64,000 bases of DNA from Streptomyces sp. FIT100 (GCF_024584805.1 NZ_CP075715.1:2220001-2284000); one strand, 5' to 3'. Shown: positions 37,245-45,834, numbered from the stretch's first letter. Program-made: numbers and translations. Notes: a model not told the origin generated them from the letters alone.

Positions 37245-40200
37245 TTGAATTCCGGGTTGCGAGCCGTGCCGGGATGGCGCGGTGTCGTGGCGACGCTGAT
37301 AGCCCTGGTGATGGTGCTGGGCTTCGATCTGCGTCCTGCCACGGCCGACGACGAGGCGTGGGTCTACGACAGATCCGACGTGGTCGAGGCATGGAAGTAC
37401 GGCGGCCCCGGCGTACGCAGGGCCGCCGAGGCGGCCCTGGTGGGGCCGGACCAGGACATCCAGGCGTTCATGACCGACGACCTGCCGGGCGTCCAAGAGG
37501 ATGACCTGCGGGTGCAGGTCGCCCAGATCATGGCCAAGGGCGGCCCCGGCGTGCGTGCGGCGGCCAACACCGCCCTGGGCGGCGGCACCGAACAGCTGCA
37601 GGCGTTCCTGGACAATGACTTCGTCCCGGCGTACGAGGAGGATCTGCGCGTCGACGTGGCGCGCGTCATGGCCTTCGGCGGTCCGGGAGTGAAGCGGGCG
37701 GCCACCACGGCTCTGGACGGCACGGCCGACGACCAGGTCGCGTTCCTCCAGAAGGGTCAGTTCCGGGCGCGGGAGGACGACAACCGGGTCCGGGTCGGCC
37801 AGCTCCTGGCCACGGGCGGCCCGAACGTGAAGCTGCTCGCGGGACAGGCCCTGGACGGCACGCCCGAGGACATCCAGGACTTCCTGGACCACGGCTGGGA
37901 GATCGCGGCCGCGCGTGACCAGGAGACTCTCACCGTCTCGCAGCTCGCCGAACTCGCCGACAAGGCGCAGAAGCAGGCGAGCGAACTGACCGAGACCGCC
38001 AAGGAGGAGGCGGCCAAGGCGGAGAAGGCCACCGAGGCAGCCAAGGCGGCGGCGCTGGTCGCGGCGCAGGAGGCGCTGGAGGCCAAGGAATCGGCCGGCA
38101 AGGCATCGGCAGCCGCGTCCCGGGCGGCGGCGGCCGCCGACCGGGCCGCCCAGGCCGCCCGTACGGCGGTGTCCGCGGCCGCGGCCGCGAACGCGACGGC
38201 ACGGGCAGCCGCCACGGCTGCGGCACAGGCGGCCTATGCCGCCAGCCGGGCCGGAAACGCCGCCTCCGCGGCCCATTCCGCCGCCGCGGCGGCAGCCGGC
38301 GACGCCAATCGAGGCGAGCAGGCGCGGTTGGCGGCGCAGAAGGCGAACGCCGCCGCCAGCGGAGCACGGAAGGCTGCGGAGGCCGCCAACCAGGCGGGCA
38401 TCGCCGCCGACAACGCCGCCAAGGCGGCAGGAGCCGCCGCCAGCGCGGGCCGCAACGCAGCGGCGGCCGCGGCCGCGGCCGCGGATGCCGGCCGCTGGGC
38501 CGGCGAGGCCGGCGGCAATGCCGCCGAGGCCCAAGCGGCGGCGGCCCGGGCCAAGCGGCTCGCCGACCAGGCCACGCGGGCGGCCAACGTCGCGCAGACC
38601 AACGCCAACCAGGCCGCCACTGCCGCCCGGCAGTCGCGGGACGCGGCCAACGATGCCGCCTCGCACGCCGAAGCCGCGGCGATCGCGGCGAACAAGGCCG
38701 CCGACGAGGCAGGGGAGGCGGTGGACGCCGCAGCCGCGGCAACCGCTGCCGCGAACGCGGCCACGGGAGCTGCCAACCGCGCGCTGACGGCGGCCGAGCA
38801 GGCCTCGACCGTGGCGGAGCTTGCCCGCAAGGCCGACGCCGAGCGTCTGGCCCAGCAGCAGGACGAAGCCGTCCTCTCGGCCGAGGAGGCCGCCCGGGCC
38901 CACGATGCGCGCGTAGCCGCCGTCGCATACGAGGTCGGCCGCCTCCAGCAGCTCAACGCCGATACGCAGAAGCTGGTGAACGAGGCCGCGGCGGCGTCCG
39001 ACCCCGCAGTCACGGCCGCCAAGGGCCGGCAGGCCGCGGTCAATATGCTGGGCAGCGGCGGGACCTGGGTGCGGGACGCTGCAGAGACAGCCCTGTCGGG
39101 CACCGACGCGGACGTGGCCGAGTTCGTACGCGCCGGGCTCCCGGTGGCGCTCGAACAGGACGACCGTGCCAGCGTGGCGCACATCGCCGCGAACACCACG
39201 GTCCCCGCCCAGCAGCAGGCTGCTCTGGAGGCTCTGGACAAGCCGGTCGACCAGGTGCGGGAGTTCCTGCGCACGCGCGCCTATCCGGGCAAGGAGGACG
39301 ACGACCGGGTCGCGGTCGGCAAGATCTCTGCCGCGGGCGGGCCCGGCGTGAAGGCGGCGGCCAGCGAGGCGCTGGACGGCACCGCCGCCGACGTGGCGGA
39401 GTTCCTGGAGGTCGGGCAGTACGAGGCGCGTGAGGACGACGACCGCGTGGCGGTCGCCGAGGCCCTCGCGACCGGTGGTCCGGAGGTCCAGGCAGCGGCG
39501 CAGGCGGCGCTGTCGGGTCCGCCGAACGGACTGCGCACCTTCCTGGAGGTCGGTCTGCACAAGGCGCGGCAGCGGGACGCCAACGCCGCCGCCCACATCG
39601 CCGAGGTCAACACCCTGCTGCAGGCCGCGTTCAAGTCGGCGCACCTCGCCCACAAGGACGCCGCCGAAGCCCAGAAGGTGGCGGCTGAGGCCCGTAAGGA
39701 CGCCGACGACGCCATCAGGTGGGCGAACCAGGCCAAGGCGTCATCGGACGAGGCCGACGAGTACGCACAGCAGGCCGATGCCTCAGCGGACTCGGCCGCC
39801 GAGTCCGCCGAACGCGCCGCCGAGTCCGCGAAAACGGCAAGGAGCGCCGCCGCGTCGGCCCAGCAGGCCGCGCGGTCGGCAGCCCGCTCCGCGGAACACG
39901 CCCAGCATTCGGCGACGGTCGCCTCGGGGTACGCCTCGCAGGCGAGCACATCGGCCTACCAGGCCGGCATCTCCGCCGCGGCCGCGGGCAAGGACGCCAC
40001 CGAGGCCGCCCAGGCCGCGACGGCGGCCCTGAAGACCGCCGCCGACATGCTCGTCGCGGAGCTGAAGGCCCAGATTCAGCAGGAGGCCCAGGAGACCAGC
40101 AAGCCGCTCTCCGACAAGGAACTCCGAAGGGCCCTTGAGGAGCGGTTGGTCAGCTACCGCACAAATCTCCTGGCGGACGGAGAACTCAAGCCGGGTGAGA

Positions 40201-41126
40201 CTCTGCTGGTCTGCGGCAGCGACGGGGCCGGCGGCATGGGCTGCATCACCAGCACCTATCTCGACCGCCTGATCGCCTGGTACGTGGGCGCGGAGGAGAT
40301 CGAGAAGTGCCTCCAGGGCAAGTCGTTCCGATGCCTCGACGACCTCGCGCTGTCCGCCCTCCGGCTGAAGGTGCTCAGGAAGACGCCGTGCACGGGGAAC
40401 AGCTTCGTCCCGGGTACGCGCGTCCTGATGGCCGACCGTCGCACCAAGCCCATCGAGGACATCCGCGTCGGCGACCGGGTCCTCGCCACCGACCCGCTGT
40501 CCGGCCGCACGGAGGCCGAGCCCGTTCGGGCGACCATCGTCGGCGAAGGCTCGAAGGACCTCGTCAGTATCGGAGTCACCGGATCCGGCGCCACGCGCAA
40601 GGGCACGGTGGTCGCCACCGACGGGCACCCGTTCTGGGTGGCGGGCGACAGCAAGGCATGGATCAAGGCCGCCGACGTCAAGACCGGCATGCGGCTGCGG
40701 ACGGACGCGGGCAGGAACGTGCGGGTCGCCTCGACCAAGGCGTGGAGCGCACCCGAACAGCGCGTCCACAACCTGACGGTCGCGGACATCCACACCTACT
40801 ACGTGCTCGCGGGGACCACTCCGGTCCTGGTCCACAATGCCGACAAGTTCTGCGGTCCTGACGCCGAAGCGCTCAATGACTGGGACCCGGCGACGTTCGG
40901 CAGCCTCGAGGAAACCGCTAGATACCACCTCGACAAGCATGGAAAGGGCAGAACTCTCGCCGAGTACACTAAGGAAGCCAAAGACCTCTGGACCAAGACG
41001 AAGCCTGAGGACCGCATACCCTGGAAGCTGAAGAACGGCGAGATGGGGTGGAAGATCAGGGGTGGCCTGTTCGGCGGGGAAGGCATCTTCACCAAAGAAG
41101 GAAAGATCGTCACCTGGCATGACTGA
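37245..41126 (+). CDS. umbC: UmbC-like umbrella toxin, copy 2: ALF repeats, coiled-coil stalks, Hint domain, C-terminal toxin
   Basis: 1,293 residues from TTG at 37245 with GAGGGAG upstream. After a signal peptide (about 1-34) come ALF repeats 1-4 (about 45-225; GGPGVRRAAEAALVG pattern), an Ala-rich coil (about 228-595), ALF repeats 5-8 (about 598-788) and a second coil (about 790-960). A Hint autoprocessing domain spans about 1048-1198: SFVPGTRVLMADRRTKPIED, TDGHPFWV with the conserved His, and the closing TPVLVHN. The last 95 residues (EETARYHLDKHGKGRTLAEY to FTKEGKIVTWHD) are the effector, with a His/Lys pattern reminiscent of small RNase toxins, though the family is not certain. The immunity candidate overlaps the stop. 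Confidence 0.9.
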   Translation: MNSGLRAVPGWRGVVATLIALVMVLGFDLRPATADDEAWVYDRSDVVEAWKYGGPGVRRAAEAALVGPDQDIQAFMTDDLPGVQEDDLRVQVAQIMAKGGPGVRAAANTALGGGTEQLQAFLDNDFVPAYEEDLRVDVARVMAFGGPGVKRAATTALDGTADDQVAFLQKGQFRAREDDNRVRVGQLLATGGPNVKLLAGQALDGTPEDIQDFLDHGWEIAAARDQETLTVSQLAELADKAQKQASELTETAKEEAAKAEKATEAAKAAALVAAQEALEAKESAGKASAAASRAAAAADRAAQAARTAVSAAAAANATARAAATAAAQAAYAASRAGNAASAAHSAAAAAAGDANRGEQARLAAQKANAAASGARKAAEAANQAGIAADNAAKAAGAAASAGRNAAAAAAAAADAGRWAGEAGGNAAEAQAAAARAKRLADQATRAANVAQTNANQAATAARQSRDAANDAASHAEAAAIAANKAADEAGEAVDAAAAATAAANAATGAANRALTAAEQASTVAELARKADAERLAQQQDEAVLSAEEAARAHDARVAAVAYEVGRLQQLNADTQKLVNEAAAASDPAVTAAKGRQAAVNMLGSGGTWVRDAAETALSGTDADVAEFVRAGLPVALEQDDRASVAHIAANTTVPAQQQAALEALDKPVDQVREFLRTRAYPGKEDDDRVAVGKISAAGGPGVKAAASEALDGTAADVAEFLEVGQYEAREDDDRVAVAEALATGGPEVQAAAQAALSGPPNGLRTFLEVGLHKARQRDANAAAHIAEVNTLLQAAFKSAHLAHKDAAEAQKVAAEARKDADDAIRWANQAKASSDEADEYAQQADASADSAAESAERAAESAKTARSAAASAQQAARSAARSAEHAQHSATVASGYASQASTSAYQAGISAAAAGKDATEAAQAATAALKTAADMLVAELKAQIQQEAQETSKPLSDKELRRALEERLVSYRTNLLADGELKPGETLLVCGSDGAGGMGCITSTYLDRLIAWYVGAEEIEKCLQGKSFRCLDDLALSALRLKVLRKTPCTGNSFVPGTRVLMADRRTKPIEDIRVGDRVLATDPLSGRTEAEPVRATIVGEGSKDLVSIGVTGSGATRKGTVVATDGHPFWVAGDSKAWIKAADVKTGMRLRTDAGRNVRVASTKAWSAPEQRVHNLTVADIHTYYVLAGTTPVLVHNADKFCGPDAEALNDWDPATFGSLEETARYHLDKHGKGRTLAEYTKEAKDLWTKTKPEDRIPWKLKNGEMGWKIRGGLFGGEGIFTKEGKIVTWHD

Positions 41127-41481
41127 GTCGTCCGATTTCCGCAACGCCCTTGATGCATTCCTGGCGCTTCCCTACCCCGACTATCCGCGCATGGAGGAAC
41201 TCCGCGACTGGAACTCCTTCCTGCTGGATCTGGACGGGCACATCGCCGGGTACGCCACTCGGGTAGGCAACGGCAGTCTGGACGCAAGCGAAGTACCGGA
41301 CGTCGATGCTCTCGTTCTGGAGGTGGAGACTCTCCGCCGCGACCTTGAGCTGGTCCGTCCCGAACGGAGTGAGGATGCCGAACTCCTGAACAAGTACCGG
41401 GTCTACACGGCAGCATTGGAGCGTGTGGTCCGCGGTCTTGCGGCGCTCGCGCGACGGCAGGGTGAGTCACCGATGCCGTGA
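41119..41481 (+). CDS. Candidate cytoplasmic immunity protein for UmbC copy 2
   Basis: 120 residues. ATG at 41119 overlaps the end of umbC by eight bases (ATGACTGA), ensuring coupled translation. The protein is acidic and mostly helical: FRNALDAFLALPYPDY, MEELRDWNSFLLDLDGHIAG, DALVLEVETLRRDLELVRPE. No signal peptide or membrane helix is present, as expected for a protein that neutralises a cytoplasmic toxin. I recognise no named family. The immunity role is inferred from overlap with a toxin gene, small size and acidity. Confidence 0.75.
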   Translation: MTESSDFRNALDAFLALPYPDYPRMEELRDWNSFLLDLDGHIAGYATRVGNGSLDASEVPDVDALVLEVETLRRDLELVRPERSEDAELLNKYRVYTAALERVVRGLAALARRQGESPMP

Positions 41482-41509
41482 CCACAGCCTCGGTCGGCTC
41501 CTCCTCCGC

Positions 41510-41548
41510 AGGGCCCCGCTGGAGTCGAAACGACTCCAACGGGGCCCT
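41510..41548 (+). terminator. Terminator after umbC copy 2 and its immunity gene
   Basis: AGGGCCCCG and TGGAGTCG arms pair with CGACTCCA and CGGGGCCCT, closed by an AAA loop with one internal mismatch, 29 bases past the stop. Confidence 0.9.
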
Positions 41549-41596
41549 GTCATTTCCTGGCCGCTCACAGCGATGAGAACGACCAACTGGAGGATC

Positions 41597-41740
41597 TTCA
41601 CGCGTTCCCCACATCGGAAAGCACAACCTTCCGCCGGGTGGCGAGAATCACAACAGCAACTCAACGCGCATGCGTTCTGCGGGTGTTGGCGAAGTGGACA
41701 AAGATCAAGATGCAGGATTTCATGGCTGCGCCGCGGTAAC
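41597..41740 (+). promoter_or_regulatory. Conserved umb promoter block, copy C
   Basis: Contains CTTCACGCGTTCC, CACAACCTTCCG, AATCACAACAG, CGTTCTG and GGCGAAGTGGACAAAGATCAAG then ATGCAGGATTTCATGGC, in the same order as the other copies. It precedes umbB copy 2 by about 180 bases; the gap between has no gene. Confidence 0.8.
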
Positions 41741-41905
41741 TCCTGATGGCCTGGGCGAGGAATTCTCGTAACGCGCGCCCGCCGAAGGAGAGGCCGTCGG
41801 GCAACGGCTATGTCCGCACCAGGCGGTGCGGGCTCTCTTTCTGATTCCGATCGCCTTCGCGCCGTCCTGGTTTTCAGGTTCCGGCCGGCCGATGGGAATC
41901 AACGA

Positions 41906-42489
41906 CTTGAGGACTGTGATGAAGGCACGTATCGCAGATGCTGTGAGACCGCAGCGGATGAGGTTCATGGCGCGGACGCTGGGTGCCGCGGTCGCGGCGG
42001 GTGCGCTTGCGTGGGTCGCGCTCGCCGGAGCCGGGGCCGGGGCCGGGGCCGGGGCCGGGGGGTCGTCCGGGGCGGTCGCCCCGGTCGCCGATGAGGCGCC
42101 CGGTTTCGCGGTCGAGGACTTCAACTACCCGGGGGCCGACAAGATCCTCGCGGAGCAGAACATCGTCCTCAAGCGGGGCGACGGCCACATCGTCCTCGTC
42201 GACTGCGCCAGCGGCACCGGCTTCCTCGAAGTCTGGGCCCGCGACAAGGCCAAGGTCTGCTTCAAGGTCACCGGCAACTCCGGCTGGCTGACCATGGAGA
42301 TCCCCTCGGTCCACCTCATCAAGGGCAACGACTACACCACCCAGGTCGACATGACCGTCGACAACGAGACGAAGACCTTCGACATCACCAAGAACGCCTG
42401 GACCTCGGTGGGCGAAAGCGCGGACCCCGAAGGCCGCGAGCACATGCTCGTAGAGATCAGGTCCACCAAGTAACACCTGATCACGCCCC
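41906..42489. repeat. Right arm of 584-bp near-perfect inverted repeat (contains umbB)
   Basis: Reverse complement of 32041-32624 with three mismatches by eye. The arms face each other across about 9.3 kb that holds both umbC genes and both immunity candidates. Confidence 0.93.
41919..42473 (+). CDS. umbB: UmbB-like adaptor of the umbrella particle, copy 2
   Basis: 184 residues, ATG at 41919 with GAGGACTG upstream. It matches copy 1 except for Gly-Val to Gly-Ala in the signal region and Gly-Thr to Asp-Asn late in the protein (MTVDNETKTF). The signal peptide and the beta-rich mature domain with two cysteines are the same. It lies 81 bases before umbA copy 2 in one operon. As both copies are practically one protein, either UmbC ring could be fitted with adaptors from either gene. 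Confidence 0.85.
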   Translation: MKARIADAVRPQRMRFMARTLGAAVAAGALAWVALAGAGAGAGAGAGGSSGAVAPVADEAPGFAVEDFNYPGADKILAEQNIVLKRGDGHIVLVDCASGTGFLEVWARDKAKVCFKVTGNSGWLTMEIPSVHLIKGNDYTTQVDMTVDNETKTFDITKNAWTSVGESADPEGREHMLVEIRSTK

Positions 42490-42554
42490 ACGGCCCGCCT
42501 CACTGCACCCCCGGTGACAACCGGCCTCGCAGACCACACCAAGGAAACCAACAC

Positions 42555-44687
42555 ATGCGACACACCAGACCTCTGCGCCTCACCGCACTGGCCACCGCTC
42601 TCATAGCAGGCCCACTCGCCCTCAGCGCCACCCCCGCCCAGGCAGTCACCGGCACGCCCGCCGCGGACAACGCCTACGCCTTCACCGCGCGCATCGAGAT
42701 CGGCGACGGGGAGGACACCCTCCGCGCCTGCTCAGGTGCCCTCGTCGACCCCCAGTGGGTCCTGACCGCCGCCTCCTGCTTCACCGGCGGGCTCACCGAA
42801 CTCGCGCCCGGCAAGCCGGCCGAGAAGACCATCGCCACCATCGGCCGCGCCGACCTCACCGGCACCGACGGGCACGTCAGCGAGATCATCGACCTCGTGC
42901 CCCGCGCCGGCCGCGACATGGTCATGGCCCGCCTCGCCACCCCCGCCACCGGCATCACCCCGGTCAGGACGGCCACCGCCCCGGCCGCCGCCGGCAACAC
43001 GCTCACCGTCGCCGGCTACGGCCGCACCAAGACCGAATGGGCGCCCCTCAAGCTCCACACCGCCAGCTTTGCGGTCAACTCGGTCACCGACACCGAGGTG
43101 AACATCGCCGGCAAGACCGCGAACGACGCGATCTGCAAGGGCGACACCGGAGCCCCGCTCCTGCGCGACAACAACGGCACCCCCGAACTCGTCGGCGTCA
43201 ACAGCCGCTCCTGGCAAGGCGGATGCTTCGGCACCGACCCGGCCGAGACCCGCACCGACGCCATCGCCACCCGCGCCGACAACATCACCCTCGGCAACCG
43301 CCTGAACGCCGGGCAGACCCTGGCCCCCGGTGACACCCTCGTCTCCGCCGCGGCCCGCCTGACGATGCAGACCGACGGCAACCTCGTCGTCGCCTCCGCC
43401 GCCGGCAAGACCCTGTGGTCCACCAACACCGCGGGCAACCCCGGCGCCACGGCCAAGCTCGACACCACCGGCAACCTCGTCGTCCGCAACGCCACCGACA
43501 CCGCCACCCTGTGGGAGTCGAAGACCACCGCCACCGGCGGCTACGCCATCCTGCGCGAGGGCGGTGACCTCACCGTCTACACCGCCCAGAACCAGTCGCA
43601 GTGGTCCAGCAACAGCGCCCCGCGCCACGACTACAACGGCGACGGCCGCAGCGACATGGCCGCCTGGTACGACTTCGCCGCAGGCACCGACAACATCTAC
43701 ACCTTCCTCGCCAACGCCGACGGTTCCATCCCCAACCACAAGCGCGGCTTCACCTTCGCCGCCGGCGCCTGGGAGGCCAAGAACCACAAGCTCGTCACCG
43801 GCGACTTCAACGGCGACGGCCGTGGTGACATCGCCGCACTGCTCGGCTACAGCGACACCGCCGTCAAGCTCTGGACCTTCCTCGGCAAGGCCGACGGCAC
43901 CTTCGCCGACCCCGTGCAGGCATGGAGCTCACCGGCCGGTGGACCGTTCCACAAGTCCTACATGACCCCGCAGGCCGGCGACTTCAACGGCGACGGCCGC
44001 GACGACCTCGCCGTCTGGTACGCCTACCCCGACGGCACCACCAAGATCTGGACGTACCTGTCCACCACCTCGGGCACGTTCAGCGCCCCCACCAGTTCCT
44101 GGTCCGCCCCCACCGGCACCTGGGCCCGCGCCCGCGCCAAGTTCATCACCGGTGACTTCAACGGCGACGGCCGCGACGACCTGAGCGTGTTCTACGGCCA
44201 GGGCGACGACAGCATCAAGACCTACGTCTTCAACGCCCAGCCGAACGGCGGCTTCGCCGCCCCCGTCGTGTGGTGGCAGACGACGTCGCTGGACTGGAAC
44301 CTCGCCCACCCGCACTCCGGTGACTTCAACGGCGACGGCCGGGACGACGCCATCGTCTGGTACGACTACCCCGACGGCAGCGACAAGACCTCCACCATCC
44401 TGTCGGAGAACGTCGACGGCACCGACCGCTTCGGCTCGGCCAAGGTCACCCTCAACAGCCCCGGCGGCCTGGACATCACCCGCTCCCAGCTCGTCGTCGG
44501 CGACTACGACGGCGACGGCCGCGACGACCTGTCGATCATGCACCACCTCGCCGACGACAGCGTGAAGATGTGGACCTGGACCGCTCGTCCCGACACCCTC
44601 TTCAACGCCGGACTCGCCGGATACACCGTCCCCGCCACCAGCTGGGACTACACCCTCTCCCGCTTCGCCAACACCTACAACCACTAG
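42555..44687 (+). CDS. umbA: UmbA-like umbrella-particle component: dead trypsin domain, bulb-type lectin, FG-GAP/VCBS repeats
   Basis: 710 residues, ATG at 42555 with AAGGA upstream. Signal peptide 1-30. The trypsin-like domain (to about 245) has lost two catalytic residues: Ser74 replaces His in TAASCF and Thr198 replaces the nucleophile in GDTGAP; Asp121 remains. Residues about 248-358 form a bulb-type mannose lectin with three strands of the kind MQTDGNLVVA, LDTTGNLVVR and LREGGDLTVY. Residues 360-710 hold five or more repeats with DYNGDGRSDMAAWYD or DFNGDGRDDLAVWYA, calcium-binding propeller blades. The N-terminal half aligns with umbA copy 1; the C-terminal half does not. It should recognise a glycan on target cells. 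Confidence 0.87.
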   Translation: MRHTRPLRLTALATALIAGPLALSATPAQAVTGTPAADNAYAFTARIEIGDGEDTLRACSGALVDPQWVLTAASCFTGGLTELAPGKPAEKTIATIGRADLTGTDGHVSEIIDLVPRAGRDMVMARLATPATGITPVRTATAPAAAGNTLTVAGYGRTKTEWAPLKLHTASFAVNSVTDTEVNIAGKTANDAICKGDTGAPLLRDNNGTPELVGVNSRSWQGGCFGTDPAETRTDAIATRADNITLGNRLNAGQTLAPGDTLVSAAARLTMQTDGNLVVASAAGKTLWSTNTAGNPGATAKLDTTGNLVVRNATDTATLWESKTTATGGYAILREGGDLTVYTAQNQSQWSSNSAPRHDYNGDGRSDMAAWYDFAAGTDNIYTFLANADGSIPNHKRGFTFAAGAWEAKNHKLVTGDFNGDGRGDIAALLGYSDTAVKLWTFLGKADGTFADPVQAWSSPAGGPFHKSYMTPQAGDFNGDGRDDLAVWYAYPDGTTKIWTYLSTTSGTFSAPTSSWSAPTGTWARARAKFITGDFNGDGRDDLSVFYGQGDDSIKTYVFNAQPNGGFAAPVVWWQTTSLDWNLAHPHSGDFNGDGRDDAIVWYDYPDGSDKTSTILSENVDGTDRFGSAKVTLNSPGGLDITRSQLVVGDYDGDGRDDLSIMHHLADDSVKMWTWTARPDTLFNAGLAGYTVPATSWDYTLSRFANTYNH

Positions 44688-44703
44688 AAGCGGCTGACTG
44701 ACC

Positions 44704-44736
44704 GAGGACCCGGCGGCACCCAGCCACCGGGTCCTC
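44704..44736. terminator. Terminator after umbA copy 2
   Basis: GAGGACCCGG pairs with CCGGGTCCTC around a 13-base loop, between two convergent genes. Confidence 0.88.
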
Positions 44737-44741
44737 GCGGC

Positions 44742-45026
44742 TTACGCGCCGAGCCGTTCGCGAGCGGCGGCGTCGACGAAGGCGCCGAAGGCGGCCGGGG
44801 CGAGGGTGAAGTGGGGGCCGTCGGGGACCTTGGAGTCGCGGACGGCGATGAGGTGGGGGGTTTCGGCGATCTCGACGCATTCGCCGCCCTGGTCGCTGCT
44901 GTAGCTGGACTTGCGCCAGGCGGCGCCGCCGAGGGGGGCGCACTCGACGCAGGAGCCACCCTGGTCGCCGCTGTAGCTGGACTTACGCCAACGAGCGCCC
45001 GTCAAACGAGAGTTGTTGCTCCCCAT
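44742..45026 (-). CDS. DUF397 protein with two repeats
   Basis: 94 residues containing two copies of the DUF397 core: WRKSSYSGDQGGSCVECA and WRKSSYSSDQGGECVEIA, followed by VRDSKVPDGPHFTLAPAAF. DUF397 proteins are paired with Scr1-family XRE regulators in Streptomyces and are thought to act as toxin-like or antagonistic partners in developmental switches. Its start lies inside the 3' end of the regulator gene, so the two are translationally coupled. The single chain carrying two cores is a known variant. Confidence 0.88.
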   Translation of the reverse strand: MGSNNSRLTGARWRKSSYSGDQGGSCVECAPLGGAAWRKSSYSSDQGGECVEIAETPHLIAVRDSKVPDGPHFTLAPAAFGAFVDAAARERLGA

Positions 45027-45834
45027 GGCATTCCTCCATCGTGCGCCGGATCAGCGCAGCCGAGTCCTTGATGGACAGGGCGGCGGCTTGGAGGTGATCG
45101 TAACGGAGGGAGCAGTCCTTGACGGTGTCCGGGTTGGCGGTCGGATGCCCTTGCCCGTAGCCCTCGGTATAGACGATCGCAGGGTCGTCAACGAAGCGGA
45201 AAAGGTCGAACGAGCCTTGCAATCCGGCATGGGCTCCCACCGCGAACGGCAGCACCTGGACGTTCACCAAGGGGTCGTCCTCGTACGACAACAGACGAGT
45301 CAGTTGGCCGCGCATGACATCAGGCCCACCGATCTCCTGGCGTAACGCCGCTTCCCCGATGACCGCCCAAAGCACCGGCGGCTGCTCCTTCTTCAGAATG
45401 CGCTGCCGCCCCAGCCGTACTGTCGTACGGTCATCGAGCTTGCTCCGATCCATCGCGCCGAGCACAGCCCGCGCGTACGCCTGCGTCTGCAGCAGACCAT
45501 GCGCCAGGTGTGTATGGAAGGTGGCGATCTCGGTCGCCCGCGCCTCCAACTCCGCCACCTGTTGGAACCACGCGGGGAGCTGGCTCCGCAACACCAGCCC
45601 CAGCAGCCGCGTGAGCAACCCACCCGTCCCCAGCGCCGCGTCCACCCGCTCGCTGAACGGCTCCGTCGGCAGCTTCCGCGCCGTCTCGACCTGGCCCACC
45701 AGCGAGCCCGTGTAGTTGATGACGTCGCCCAGTTGCCTCTGCGTGAGCCCGGCCGCTTCGCGATGGCGACGCAACTCGTAGCCGTAGTAGTCGAGCGGCG
45801 AGGCGCTCGGGTCGAGGACGTTGATATGGGCCAC
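44983..45834 (-). CDS. XRE/Scr1-family helix-turn-helix regulator (WhiJ/AbaA-locus type)
   Basis: 283 residues from GTG at 45834, with GAGGGGG eight bases upstream; TTG at 45855 is a weaker option. The N-terminal XRE HTH is ELRRHREAAGLTQRQLGDVI followed by NYTGSLVGQVETARKLPT. The C-terminal DUF5753 domain shows the typical WFQQVAELEARATEIATFHT, VPGLLQT-like HGLLQTQAYARAV, and LPFAVGAHAGLQGSFDLFRF. Such regulators bind DNA and are modulated by a small DUF397 partner, here encoded downstream. With the divergent ATPase gene this matches the abaA/whiJ locus type that influences antibiotic production and sporulation. Confidence 0.92.
   Translation of the reverse strand: MAHINVLDPSASPLDYYGYELRRHREAAGLTQRQLGDVINYTGSLVGQVETARKLPTEPFSERVDAALGTGGLLTRLLGLVLRSQLPAWFQQVAELEARATEIATFHTHLAHGLLQTQAYARAVLGAMDRSKLDDRTTVRLGRQRILKKEQPPVLWAVIGEAALRQEIGGPDVMRGQLTRLLSYEDDPLVNVQVLPFAVGAHAGLQGSFDLFRFVDDPAIVYTEGYGQGHPTANPDTVKDCSLRYDHLQAAALSIKDSAALIRRTMEECHGEQQLSFDGRSLA

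Noticed and set aside
40380..40840. A splicing intein in the umbC gene
   Set aside because: There is no conserved C-extein continuing a host protein; the Hint domain ends in the HN typical of toxin-releasing Hint modules and is followed by a toxin domain.
33745..41144. Long opposite-strand frames over both umbC genes
   Set aside because: They mirror Ala-rich coiled-coil codons (GCC/GCG) and give Gly/Arg-rich shadows without start signals.
29754..44687. UmbA proteins as active secreted trypsins
   Set aside because: The catalytic His is replaced by Ser in both and the nucleophile Ser is replaced by Thr in one.
29754..44687. Composite transposon formed by the inverted umbB repeats
   Set aside because: The repeats contain a normal gene, lack transposase and terminal signatures, and no target duplication is seen outside them.
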